DNA from: an uncultured Holophagaceae bacterium
GTDB taxonomy: Bacteria; Acidobacteriota; Holophagae; Holophagales; Holophagaceae
Length of the DNA stretch: 35,784 nt
Direction: 5' to 3'
Assembly (NCBI GenBank): GCA_903919165.1
Contig: CAIXHJ010000521.1
Coordinates: 1 to 35,784 of the forward strand
The translations under genes and the position numbers were made by a program. Shown here piece by piece: positions 22,657-30,698 of this stretch. The notes under the pieces were generated by a model. The model saw only the letters and a program-made list of their open reading frames with translations. It was not told the origin of the DNA and did no database searches. Positions within the stretch are counted from its first letter, which is position 1. Each line of letters opens with the position of its first letter.

Positions 22657-23724
22657 GTGGCCCGTTCCGCCCTGCTCCTGCTTGGTCCTGCTGCTCTGAT
22701 GGCTCAGACACCCGCTCCGATCGTACCGTCTTGCCAGATTGCGGGCGTCCCCAACCCCCAGTTCGAATCCGAGCTGAATGCAGCCGTCCGTGCCCTGGCT
22801 CCCACGGAACGGAAGGCCTTCTTCAAGGCGCTGCGCGCCAAACAGCGCGAACTCCACCATCGCATTCTTGAGGTGGAGCGTGGCTTGCGGGAGTCCCAGT
22901 CCCTGAGGAATACGTTGGAGAGGGAACACTCCCCGTACCTCGCCAAGGGCCAGGTACTGGTGGACAGCCAGGCCAGCCTGCTGGCGACATTCCGGGAGAT
23001 GGACAAGGTCATTGCCCGGACCCGATGGGAGGAGGATCCCCTGAAACTCGACGCGGACGAGCTCAAGGTGGATCTCTATGGCGGCTTCCAGTTCTCCAGC
23101 CTGTTCAGCGAACAGGACCCGAACGGCTCCTTCTTCTCCAAATCCAGGCCCTCCGTGGCCCTGGACATCCGCCAGACCTTCCGTCGCCCGGCCCAGGACA
23201 CCTGGTGGGAGGTGTTCAGCACCCTTTCGTTCCAGTCCTCGAGCCTGGAGAGTTCGGATGCCGTCAATGTGATCACCAGCAGCGGCCAGTTCCACGGCGA
23301 AGCGGGAATCTGGTGGATGGAGACCCTCACCGAGCGTGTGAGCTGGGGCGTGGTGGGCTCGGCTGGTGTGGTGGGGTACAGCCAGCCCGTGGTCCAGGCG
23401 GATCTGACGAGCACTTCCCGGGACCATTTCCGCAATGAGTTCAAATTGGGCTTGACCACCCGCCAGGAGGTGGGCGCATTGAAGGGCTCGTTCGCCGAGT
23501 GGTCCTATCTCCGCGACCCGCTCTTCCACGACCCGGACAGGCTATTCCTGCGGGGTCGGGTCGTGCTCACCCAGTTCGGCTCCGAGGGCGCCAGTGGCGA
23601 TTTCTACATGGAGGGTTCGGTCAACAAGGGCCGCCACGGGAAGGACGAAGCCGTGATACTGGTGGGTGTCCGCCTCAGCACAGTGGCCTTCTTCCGAAGC
23701 CTCGGGGGCGGGGCCAAGCCGTGA
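22657..23724 (+). CDS. Secreted protein with coiled coil and predicted outer-membrane beta-barrel region
   Basis: The product is 355 residues, starting at GTG 22657, which has GGAGG six bases upstream. The frame continues upstream but there overlaps the NUDIX gene. The N-terminus MARSALLLLGPAALMAQTP is a signal peptide, probably cut after ALMA. Residues about 45-120 are helical and charged (TERKAFFKALRAKQRELHHR, VERGLRESQSLRNTLERE), a probable coiled coil. From about residue 140 the sequence alternates polar and hydrophobic with many aromatic residues (LYGGFQFSSLF, PSVALDIRQTF, VGVRLSTVAFF), as in outer-membrane beta strands. No named family was recognised. One base separates it from the NUDIX stop, and inverted repeats surround its stop codon. 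Confidence 0.8.
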   Translation: MARSALLLLGPAALMAQTPAPIVPSCQIAGVPNPQFESELNAAVRALAPTERKAFFKALRAKQRELHHRILEVERGLRESQSLRNTLEREHSPYLAKGQVLVDSQASLLATFREMDKVIARTRWEEDPLKLDADELKVDLYGGFQFSSLFSEQDPNGSFFSKSRPSVALDIRQTFRRPAQDTWWEVFSTLSFQSSSLESSDAVNVITSSGQFHGEAGIWWMETLTERVSWGVVGSAGVVGYSQPVVQADLTSTSRDHFRNEFKLGLTTRQEVGALKGSFAEWSYLRDPLFHDPDRLFLRGRVVLTQFGSEGASGDFYMEGSVNKGRHGKDEAVILVGVRLSTVAFFRSLGGGAKP

Positions 23725-23769
23725 ACTCTCGCCCCCGTCTGTTCCTTAGACTAGGCGAGGAGCTAGTCT
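23703..23769 (+). promoter_or_regulatory. Two inverted repeats between the beta-barrel gene and yajQ
   Basis: CGGGGGCG (23703-23710) and CGCCCCCG (23730-23737) form a perfect 8-bp pair spanning the preceding stop codon. AGACTAG (23748-23754) and CTAGTCT (23763-23769) form a perfect 7-bp hairpin 29 bases before the yajQ ATG. Neither has a U-run. They could slow transcription or mark an mRNA processing point; the role is unproven. Confidence 0.35.
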
Positions 23770-23798
23770 GATGGCTGGATCCAATTAAGGAGCGCCCC

Positions 23799-24296
23799 AT
23801 GGCCAGTGAATGTTCCTTCGATGTCATATGCAAGGTGGACCTGGACGAGGTGAAGAATGCCCTGTCCCAAGCTATGAAGGAGATCGGTCAGCGCTACGAC
23901 TTCAAGGGGTCCGTATCGAAGATCGAGCTCAAGGATGACAAGGTCCTCGTGCTCAGCAGCGATGACGAAGTCAAGCTCAAGGCAGTCATCGATGTGCTGC
24001 AGACCAAGCTGCACAAGCGGGGTGTCAGCATCCGGAGCATGGTCTACGGCAAGATCGAGCCGGCGGCCAAGGGCACGGTACGGCAGGAGGTTACGATCAA
24101 CCAGGGCATTCCCGTGGAGAAGGCCAAAGGCCTCATCAAGGCCGTGAAGGACGCCAAGATCAAGGTCCAGGCCAGCATCCAGGGGGACCAGCTCCGGGTG
24201 AGCGGCAAGAGCCGGGACGACCTTCAGGAGGTCATCGCCCTTTTCAAGAAGGATGACCAGGGGTTGGATCTGCAGTTCACGAATTACAGGGGATGA
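23799..24296 (+). CDS. yajQ: YajQ-family cyclic-di-GMP-binding protein
   Basis: The product is 165 residues, the usual size for the YajQ family (UPF0234, two ferredoxin-like domains). The N-terminus MASECSFDVICKVDLDEVKN, the RYDFKGS segment and the late SGKSRDDLQEVIALFK and LDLQFTNYRG are diagnostic. YajQ homologues have been reported to bind nucleotides, and a Xanthomonas member to bind cyclic-di-GMP and act on transcription; whether this one does is inference. AAGGAG six bases before the ATG is an excellent ribosome site. A polyprenyl synthase gene begins one base after the stop, so the two are translated together. A PilZ gene elsewhere in the window is another cyclic-di-GMP-type candidate. 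Confidence 0.95.
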   Translation: MASECSFDVICKVDLDEVKNALSQAMKEIGQRYDFKGSVSKIELKDDKVLVLSSDDEVKLKAVIDVLQTKLHKRGVSIRSMVYGKIEPAAKGTVRQEVTINQGIPVEKAKGLIKAVKDAKIKVQASIQGDQLRVSGKSRDDLQEVIALFKKDDQGLDLQFTNYRG

Positions 24297-24297
24297 G

Positions 24298-25293
24298 TTG
24301 AGCCGCCTTGACCTCTCCCGCTATTTTCTCCCCATCGCCCCGAAATTGGCGGGTGTGGAGGCGGAACTCCAGCGCATCCTGCAGAGCGAGGTGCAGGTGG
24401 TCCAGAAGCTGGCGGACCACGTGCGGGGAGGACAGGGCAAGCGGCTACGCCCCGCCCTGGTGCTGCTGTCATCGCGGTTCTGCGGTGTGCAGAACCACGA
24501 TGACGTGCGCTTCGGCGCGGTGTTCGAGCTGATCCACACCGCCACACTGGTGCATGACAATGTCATCGATCATGCCCAGCTGCGCCGGGGCATGCCCACC
24601 CTGAACCGCCTCTGGGGCAACACGCTGACCGTGCTTTTCGGAGACCTGCTGTACCTGGTGGCCATGGACGCGGCCATCGCCTGCCGGAATTGGCGGATGA
24701 TGGAGATCCTGGCCGAAGTCACCACCCGCATGACCGAGGGCGAGCTCATCCAGAACGACGTGCTCTTCAAGCTCGACACCAGCCGCAAGGACTACTTCGA
24801 CATCCAGGAACGGAAGACTGCGCTTCTGTTCAGCGGCTGCACGGAAACCGGCGCCGTGCTCACGGGGCGGAACAAGGCCGATTGCCAGGCCATGCGGGGC
24901 TACGGCCTCGAGGTGGGCCGGGCTTTCCAGCTCATCGACGACATTCTGGACTACACCGCTACCAGCGCCCAGCTTGGCAAGCCCGCCTTCAGCGATCTGC
25001 GCGAAGGCAAGCTCACCCTACCCATGCTCACCCTGCTTGAACAAGCGGCCGACGAGGTGCGACCGCTGATCCGCACCATCTGGGACCGAGGCGAGGAAGT
25101 GCCCATTCCCCAAGCCGAGGAGGTCAAGCTCCGCGCCCTCATCGACAAGCACTGTGCACTGGCCGAAACCCGCGAACTGGCGTTGACGGCTTCGAGAAAC
25201 GCCGTGGCCCACGTGTCAGGCATGACCGGTGATGCAGACACGGGTCAGCTGCTGCGCGATATCCCCGAGGCCCTGCTCTCGCGGAGCATGTGA
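24298..25293 (+). CDS. Polyprenyl diphosphate synthase (octaprenyl type)
   Basis: Trans-isoprenyl diphosphate synthase of 331 residues. It extends farnesyl or a similar diphosphate with isopentenyl units to make the side chain of quinones. The start is TTG at 24298, one base after the yajQ stop, with AGGGG about five bases upstream; the frame is open further upstream but there overlaps yajQ. Motifs: GGQGKRLRP (44-52), first Asp-rich motif HDNVID (86-91), and second Asp-rich motif LIDDILDY (212-219). The first motif is normally DDxxD; here the second Asp is Asn (Asp87-Asn88-x-x-Asp91). The second motif is intact. The length and the TATLVHDNVID context suggest the long-chain (IspB-like) group. 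It converges with the TolB-TPR gene 17 bases away. Confidence 0.92.
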   Translation: MSRLDLSRYFLPIAPKLAGVEAELQRILQSEVQVVQKLADHVRGGQGKRLRPALVLLSSRFCGVQNHDDVRFGAVFELIHTATLVHDNVIDHAQLRRGMPTLNRLWGNTLTVLFGDLLYLVAMDAAIACRNWRMMEILAEVTTRMTEGELIQNDVLFKLDTSRKDYFDIQERKTALLFSGCTETGAVLTGRNKADCQAMRGYGLEVGRAFQLIDDILDYTATSAQLGKPAFSDLREGKLTLPMLTLLEQAADEVRPLIRTIWDRGEEVPIPQAEEVKLRALIDKHCALAETRELALTASRNAVAHVSGMTGDADTGQLLRDIPEALLSRSM

Positions 25294-25310
25294 AGGAAGT
25301 GCCCGGGCCT

Positions 25311-26666
25311 TCAGTCATCCAGCAAGGTCATCAGTTCCTGGAACCGTGGGTGGGAACGGATGGAATCCAGGTCGCCATCGTGGAGGAACCAGTTCTTTTG
25401 GGATAGCCCACCGGCCACGGCCCAACTCAGACAGTCCAACGCTTCCTCGGGATCGCCTGCCAGGGCGTGGATGCACCCCAGGTTGTAGAGGAGCATCGGA
25501 TCGTTCGGGTCCATGCTCCGGGCCATCCTGGCCCAGGCAAGACCCTTCCCGCATTCACCCAGGGCCACCAGGGCGTTGGCACCCAGATAGCGAGCGCGCA
25601 CGTCATCCGGAGCCCGTTGCAGCCTTTCCTCCACCAAGGCCAGGCCCCGTCGCCGGGCCCGCTCAGCTTCGTCCTCCACACCCAAGCTGTGGTAGACCTG
25701 GGCCACGAGGAGGATGGCCTGGAAATCCTCCGGGCGCAGGGCCGCGGCCCATTCGAAGAACTCGACGGCCCTCTCCAGCTTGCCTGCGGCGAAGCAGTGA
25801 CGGGCATAGAAATAGGCGGCTTCGTAGAGGTTGGGATCCAGACGGAGAGCCGTTTCAAAGGCCTCCTCTGCCTCCGCCGCCAGACCCGCGGCCGAAAGGG
25901 CCACGCCCCGGGAGGCATGGGCCTCGGCCAGATTGGGATCCAATTCCAGGGCCCTTCGGCTGCAGGATTCCGCTAGAGCCCTCTGGTCCTCAGTGCGCTC
26001 GATGTAGATGTAGCTGTAGGCTGCGCAGTTGGACAGGCCCGCCCAGGCCGAGGCATAGTGTGGATCGATCTCTAAGGCACGACGGAACATCTGCGCTGCG
26101 AATCCCATGCCCTGGCGGCTGAACCGGAAGTAGTAATGCCGACCCCGGAGAAAGAACTCATAGGCACCCAGGTCCACCGTACGCCTCGGTCGGTTGGGAG
26201 GCGAGAACTGCAGTGCCGAGGCCACGCATCCGATAACATCCTCAAGGGTCGTGAAGAGATCCTGCCGCTCGAAGTCGCAGGACTTGGACCAGATCGCCTG
26301 GTCTGATCCCACCTCTACCAATTCAGCCCTCAAGGTCAGCAGATCACCCTTCTCCAGGAGGGCGCCGCCCAGGATGGCATCCGCATGGAGACGGCGGCCC
26401 ACCTCGGCCAGGCTCAGGTCCGATCCCCCATAGAGGAAGGACGTGGTCCTGGAAACCACCCTCAGGCCCTCCACCTGGTTCAGGGCCTGCAGCAGCTCTT
26501 CGGCGATCCCTTCCCCCAGGTGCTCATCGCCGTCATCCTGGCGCAGATCCAGAAAGGGCAGGACGGCCACCGTGCGCTGGTCCTTCACTGATAGTGGGGA
26601 CAAGATCCTTCCTTTCCCACGGATCGATTTGAATGATCGGGGAGGCCTGTCCAGTCGCAGGGTCAT
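25311..26666 (-). CDS. TolB-like and tetratricopeptide-repeat protein
   Basis: The product is 451 residues from the ATG at 26666, which has AGGAGG six bases upstream. Residues about 32-155 (TVAVLPFLDL, GEGIAEELLQALNQVEGLRV, GRRLHADAILGGALL) are the TolB-like/FlgO-type domain often found in CadC-like regulators and adenylate-cyclase-type proteins. Residues about 165-440 are a series of TPR units, with repeats such as FRRALEIDPHYASAWAGL and FETALRLDPNLYEAAYFYAR. There is no N-terminal winged helix, cyclase domain, signal peptide or membrane segment, unlike many relatives. It may be a cytoplasmic adaptor or regulator; the partner is unknown. It sits 191 bases downstream of pilT on the same strand. 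Confidence 0.88.
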   Translation of the reverse strand: MTLRLDRPPRSFKSIRGKGRILSPLSVKDQRTVAVLPFLDLRQDDGDEHLGEGIAEELLQALNQVEGLRVVSRTTSFLYGGSDLSLAEVGRRLHADAILGGALLEKGDLLTLRAELVEVGSDQAIWSKSCDFERQDLFTTLEDVIGCVASALQFSPPNRPRRTVDLGAYEFFLRGRHYYFRFSRQGMGFAAQMFRRALEIDPHYASAWAGLSNCAAYSYIYIERTEDQRALAESCSRRALELDPNLAEAHASRGVALSAAGLAAEAEEAFETALRLDPNLYEAAYFYARHCFAAGKLERAVEFFEWAAALRPEDFQAILLVAQVYHSLGVEDEAERARRRGLALVEERLQRAPDDVRARYLGANALVALGECGKGLAWARMARSMDPNDPMLLYNLGCIHALAGDPEEALDCLSWAVAGGLSQKNWFLHDGDLDSIRSHPRFQELMTLLDD

Positions 26667-26857
26667 TCGGCACCTCCTGGGCAAAGCTGCAATGAGCCGT
26701 GAATCCACCACTCCTTTTACTGTCTACCGAACCTTCAGGATTAGGACCCGCAGGTGGAAAGACACGCCAGGATCGGTCCAAGCCAGTTTCCAGGATGGGG
26801 TGACCGCACCTTCGTGCAAGGTCTGGTGTGGTATCCAGGTTGCCTTTCGCGACCAGC

Positions 26858-28417
26858 CTAGCTTGAAACTTCGCCCAGCCTCAAATCGAAGGGGATTCCG
26901 GCCCGCTTGCAGGTGGCGATGAAGCTCTCCTTATCGGGGCACTTAAGGTAGGCCTCCATAGGCTCGACCTTCCTGTCCTTGATGAGTTCGACTAGAGCAT
27001 CGTTCATGAGTCGCTGGCCGTAGCTTCGGCCTGTCTGCATGGCGCTGGGAATCTGGAAATTCTTCCCCTCGCGGATGAGGTTGGCGATGGCGGGACTGAT
27101 GAAGAGGGTCTCCAGGGCCGCGAGGCGGCCGCCGCCCACGCGCTTGAGCAGCACCTGGCTCACCACGCACTTCAGCGCGTCGGCCAGCATCACGCGGATC
27201 TGCTGCTGCCGGTCAGAGGGGAACTGGTCCACGATGCGATCGATGGTCCCGATGGCACTGCTGGTGTGCAGTGTTCCGAAGACGAGATGCCCGGTAGCAG
27301 CAGTTTCCAAGGCAATGGCGATGGTCTCAAGGTCACGCATCTCGCCTACCAGCACCACGTCCGGATCTTCCCGAAGGGCCGCCCGCAGGCCGCTCTTGAA
27401 GCTGTCGGTGTGAGTGCCCACTTCCCGTTGGTTGACCAGGCAGCCCTTGCGGGGATGCACGAACTCGATTGGATCCTCGATTGTGAGGATGTGGTCCCGC
27501 CGCTTCTGGTTGGCCAGGTCGACGATGGCCGCCAGGGTGGTGGACTTGCCACTGCCCGTGGGCCCTGTGACCAGCACCAGGCCCTTGGAAAGGGTCGCCA
27601 GTCGGCGTACATGGTCCGGCAGGCCAAGCTTGTCAGGGTCGGGAAGCTGGTTGGGTATGACGCGACAGACCATGCCCGGTCCCACCCGATCCTGGAAGTA
27701 GTTCACTCGGAGACGGCATCCGCCCGCCTCGTAGGCGAAGGCGAAATCAGCGTCATGGCGCTCCTCGAAGTGTTGCCATATTGCAGGTGTGGCCAGGGTC
27801 TCCATCATCTCCAGCAGGGAGGTCGGATCCAGGGGACCGAAACCCTCCAGCGCCATCATGTCCCCATGGACCCGGACTAGGGGTGGTTCGTGGGTGGTGC
27901 AGTGCAGGTCGGAACCCTGCTGCTCCAGGAGGGTCGAGAGAAGTCTTTCCGCCAGTGGATGGCCTTGGAATCTCCTGGGACTTGGCCCAGGCCGTGCGAT
28001 CTCCCGCGGGACCTGTTCAGCTGCAGCGGTGGCGGCTCTTACCGTGTCGAGTGTAAAAGCCACTTCGGTAGGAGCTGCCTCTTTGGCAGACCGGACCGTC
28101 GGTGTGGGCGAGGCCCCCTGGAATTCGGCCTGGATCTGGGGGTTATCCATGTGCCGGCTGAGGCGAATGTGGAAGCTCTGCCCGGCCAGGTCATAGTCGA
28201 ATTCAGCCTCGCCGTCTTTCTGCCAAGCGGCTCTGAGTTCGGAAGGCACCACGTCCCCGGCGAGCACCTCGACCATTACCGCCGGCAAGGGATTGGGCAG
28301 CAGATCAACGGCTTCCCCGGATTTCAGCTCCAGCCGGGGCTTCCGATCGGCTTTCAGTTCCAGGCGGCTGCCCGCTTTCGCGATGATCTGGGTGAGTAGG
28401 CGATCCAACTGGGCCAT
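26858..28417 (-). CDS. pilT: PilT-like type IV pilus retraction ATPase with extra N-terminal domain
   Basis: Type IV pilus secretion ATPase of 519 residues, about 150 longer than typical PilT. The start ATG at 28417 has GGAG eight bases upstream. The catalytic half starts near residue 155 with a normal PilT N-domain (LLEQQGSDLHCTTHEPPLVR), then Walker A GPTGSGKS (285-292), Asp box TIEDPIEF (312-319), Walker B VVLVGEMRD, His box GHLVFGTLHT, and AIANLIREGK, close to the AIRNLIREGK retraction signature of PilT. Residues 1-90 look like a second, diverged copy of the PilT N-domain, joined by a Pro/Ala-rich linker. Retraction of pili and twitching is the family role. sucC starts divergently 106 bases away. 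Confidence 0.9.
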   Translation of the reverse strand: MAQLDRLLTQIIAKAGSRLELKADRKPRLELKSGEAVDLLPNPLPAVMVEVLAGDVVPSELRAAWQKDGEAEFDYDLAGQSFHIRLSRHMDNPQIQAEFQGASPTPTVRSAKEAAPTEVAFTLDTVRAATAAAEQVPREIARPGPSPRRFQGHPLAERLLSTLLEQQGSDLHCTTHEPPLVRVHGDMMALEGFGPLDPTSLLEMMETLATPAIWQHFEERHDADFAFAYEAGGCRLRVNYFQDRVGPGMVCRVIPNQLPDPDKLGLPDHVRRLATLSKGLVLVTGPTGSGKSTTLAAIVDLANQKRRDHILTIEDPIEFVHPRKGCLVNQREVGTHTDSFKSGLRAALREDPDVVLVGEMRDLETIAIALETAATGHLVFGTLHTSSAIGTIDRIVDQFPSDRQQQIRVMLADALKCVVSQVLLKRVGGGRLAALETLFISPAIANLIREGKNFQIPSAMQTGRSYGQRLMNDALVELIKDRKVEPMEAYLKCPDKESFIATCKRAGIPFDLRLGEVSS

Positions 28418-28523
28418 GACGCTGACTCCGGGTAATCCAAAGAATGCCACGGATCACGGCCTTCAGGGAGCGGCATTGGCCCCGCGACCGCTAGACTGGT
28501 GCAGGACCTTTCCTGGAGTGAAC

Positions 28524-29681
28524 ATGAACATCCATGAGTACCAAGCCAAGGAACTGCTTCGGCTTTACAGCGTGGCTACGCCCTTTGGAAGGGTGGCCCA
28601 GGACGCTGAGGATGCCCGCATGATCACCAAGGAGTTCGGTGGAACCAGCGTTGTGAAGGCCCAGATCCACGCCGGGGGCCGGGGCAAGGGCGGGGGAGTG
28701 AAGCTCGCCGCCAATCCCGATATGGCTGCGGAGCACTTCAAGTCCATCTTCGGCATGCGGCTCGTCACGAGACAGACCGGTGCCGAGGGGCGCAAGGTCC
28801 GCACGGTGTTCATCTGCCGGACCGAAGACATCGCCCGCGAACTCTACCTGAGCTTCCTGGTGGATCGCGAGTCCAGCCGCATCACGATCCTGGCCTCCAC
28901 TGAAGGCGGTGTGGAAATCGAGGAGGTCGCCGAGAAGACCCCCGAGAAGATCTTCAAGGTGGTGGTGGATCCGGCACTGGGCCTCAGTGGTTTCCAGGCC
29001 CGCCAGGTGGCCTTCGCCCTGGGCCTGGCCGGGGATGAATTCAAGCTGGGCGTGACCTTCCTCCAGAACCTCTACAAGCTCTTCGTGGAGAAGGACTGTT
29101 CCATGGTGGAGATCAACCCGCTGGTGGTCACCAAACAGGGATTCGTCACGGCCCTGGACGCCAAGATCGCCTTCGACGACAACGCCTTGTTCCGCCACCA
29201 CGACATCCTAGCCTTCCGCGATCTCAACGAAGAGGCCGAGGAGGAGGTCGAGGCCGGAAAGTTCAACCTGCACTTCATCAAGCTGGACGGCCAGATCGGC
29301 TGCCTGGTGAACGGCGCGGGCCTGGCCATGGCCACCATGGACATCATCAAGTACTATGGTGGCTCCCCGGCCAACTTCCTGGATTTGGGTGGTGGCGCCA
29401 CCGAGGATTCCGTGAGGAATGCCTTCCGGATCATTCTGCAGGATCCCGCCGTGAAAGCCGTGCTGGTGAACATCTTCGGCGGCATCATGCGCTGTGACGT
29501 GGTCGCCACGGGCATCGTGAAAGCGGCGACGGTGATCGGCATCAAGGTGCCCGTGGTGGTGCGCCTTGAGGGAACCAATTTCGAGGAGGGCAAGCAGATC
29601 CTGGCCGACAGCGGTCTGAACCTGACGGTTGCCACAGACCTGAAGGACGCCGCTGAGAAGGTCGTGGCTTCCATCAAGTGA
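28524..29681 (+). CDS. sucC: Succinate-CoA ligase (ADP-forming) subunit beta
   Basis: ATP-grasp beta subunit of succinyl-CoA synthetase, 385 residues, the family's normal length. It converts succinyl-CoA, ADP and phosphate to succinate, CoA and ATP with SucD in the TCA cycle. The start ATG at 28524 has GGAG five bases upstream and gives MNIHEYQAKELL, which is invariant in the family; the open frame further upstream is not coding. The nucleotide-binding loop is GGRGKGGG (51-58). Metal and phosphate contacts follow in SMVEINPLVV and in FLDLGGGA. The C-terminal domain has the NIFGGIMRCDVVATGI signature. sucD follows 57 bases later, so the two genes form one unit. Confidence 0.97.
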   Translation: MNIHEYQAKELLRLYSVATPFGRVAQDAEDARMITKEFGGTSVVKAQIHAGGRGKGGGVKLAANPDMAAEHFKSIFGMRLVTRQTGAEGRKVRTVFICRTEDIARELYLSFLVDRESSRITILASTEGGVEIEEVAEKTPEKIFKVVVDPALGLSGFQARQVAFALGLAGDEFKLGVTFLQNLYKLFVEKDCSMVEINPLVVTKQGFVTALDAKIAFDDNALFRHHDILAFRDLNEEAEEEVEAGKFNLHFIKLDGQIGCLVNGAGLAMATMDIIKYYGGSPANFLDLGGGATEDSVRNAFRIILQDPAVKAVLVNIFGGIMRCDVVATGIVKAATVIGIKVPVVVRLEGTNFEEGKQILADSGLNLTVATDLKDAAEKVVASIK

Positions 29682-29738
29682 CCGAAATGAAAACAACTCT
29701 CGCACCCTTGAGTCTTCTGATTTCCAGAGAGGTATGAC

Positions 29739-30611
29739 ATGGCCGTTCTTGTGGGTAACCACACCAAACTGATCATCCAGGGCATCACGGGCCGCGAAGG
29801 CCTCTTCCACGCCACTGGCTGCCGCGACTATGGCACCCACGTGGTCGGCGGCGTGACCCCAGGCAAGGGCGGGACCGAGATCGAGGGCTTCCCCGTATTC
29901 AACACCGTGAGGGACGCCGTCGCGCAGACCCGTGCCAACGCCACCATGATTTTCGTGCCCTCCGCCGGGGCTGCCGATGCCATTCTCGAGGCCCTGGAAG
30001 CGGGCATCGAGCTCATCGTCTGCATCACCGAGGGCATCCCTGTCCTCGACATGGTGAAGGTCAAACGAGTCCTTCCCGACTACTCCAAGAGCCGCCTCAT
30101 CGGCCCCAACTGCCCGGGCATCATCAGCCCCGGTCTTGCCAAGATCGGCATCATGCCCGGCCGCATCCACAAGCAGGGCCATGTGGGTGTGGTCAGCCGC
30201 TCGGGCACCCTCACCTACGAGGCGGTGGGCCAGTTGACGGCCCTCGGCATCGGCCAGAGCACCTGCATCGGCATCGGTGGGGATCCGATCAATGGCACCA
30301 GCCACATCGATGCCCTGCGGTTGTTCCAGGATGATCCGGACACCCACGCCATCATCATGATCGGTGAAATCGGCGGCAGCGCCGAGGAGCAGGCCGCGGA
30401 GTTCGTGAAGGAGTACGTGACGAAGCCCGTGGTGGCCTTCATCGCCGGCCAGACGGCCCCTCCGGGGCGCCGCATGGGCCACGCCGGCGCCATCATTTCC
30501 GGCGGCAAGGGTACCGCCGCCGAGAAGATGAAGGCCCTTCAAGCCGCCGGCATCACCGTGGTCCAGAGCCCGGCGGACATGGGCAGGACATTGGCCGAGC
30601 GGATGAAATAG
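29739..30611 (+). CDS. sucD: Succinate-CoA ligase subunit alpha
   Basis: Alpha subunit of succinyl-CoA synthetase, 290 residues. It binds CoA through an N-terminal Rossmann fold (IIQGITGREGLFH, GVTPGKGG) and carries the phosphohistidine, His248 in RMGHAGAIISGGKG. IGPNCPGIISPG and GIGGDPINGT are further conserved motifs. The ATG at 29739 has GAGG six bases upstream. It follows sucC on the same strand and an intrinsic terminator lies 19 bases after the stop, so sucCD is a two-gene unit without other TCA genes in this window. Nothing unusual was seen in the sequence. Confidence 0.97.
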   Translation: MAVLVGNHTKLIIQGITGREGLFHATGCRDYGTHVVGGVTPGKGGTEIEGFPVFNTVRDAVAQTRANATMIFVPSAGAADAILEALEAGIELIVCITEGIPVLDMVKVKRVLPDYSKSRLIGPNCPGIISPGLAKIGIMPGRIHKQGHVGVVSRSGTLTYEAVGQLTALGIGQSTCIGIGGDPINGTSHIDALRLFQDDPDTHAIIMIGEIGGSAEEQAAEFVKEYVTKPVVAFIAGQTAPPGRRMGHAGAIISGGKGTAAEKMKALQAAGITVVQSPADMGRTLAERMK

Positions 30612-30630
30612 CAGGATGTTTCCCATTAAC

Positions 30631-30662
30631 AGGGGCACCGGTGCTTTCCCGGTGTCCTTTTT
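30631..30662 (+). terminator. Intrinsic terminator after sucD
   Basis: GGGCACCGG (30633-30641) pairs with CCGGTGTCC (30649-30657) over 9 bp with one G-T, with a 7-base loop, and TTTTT follows (30658-30662). An extra G-T and A-T pair extend the stem. It should end the sucCD transcript before the radical SAM gene. Confidence 0.88.
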
Positions 30663-30698
30663 GATGTAACGGCCTCCGGTCCGTGCTGTACTGACACC

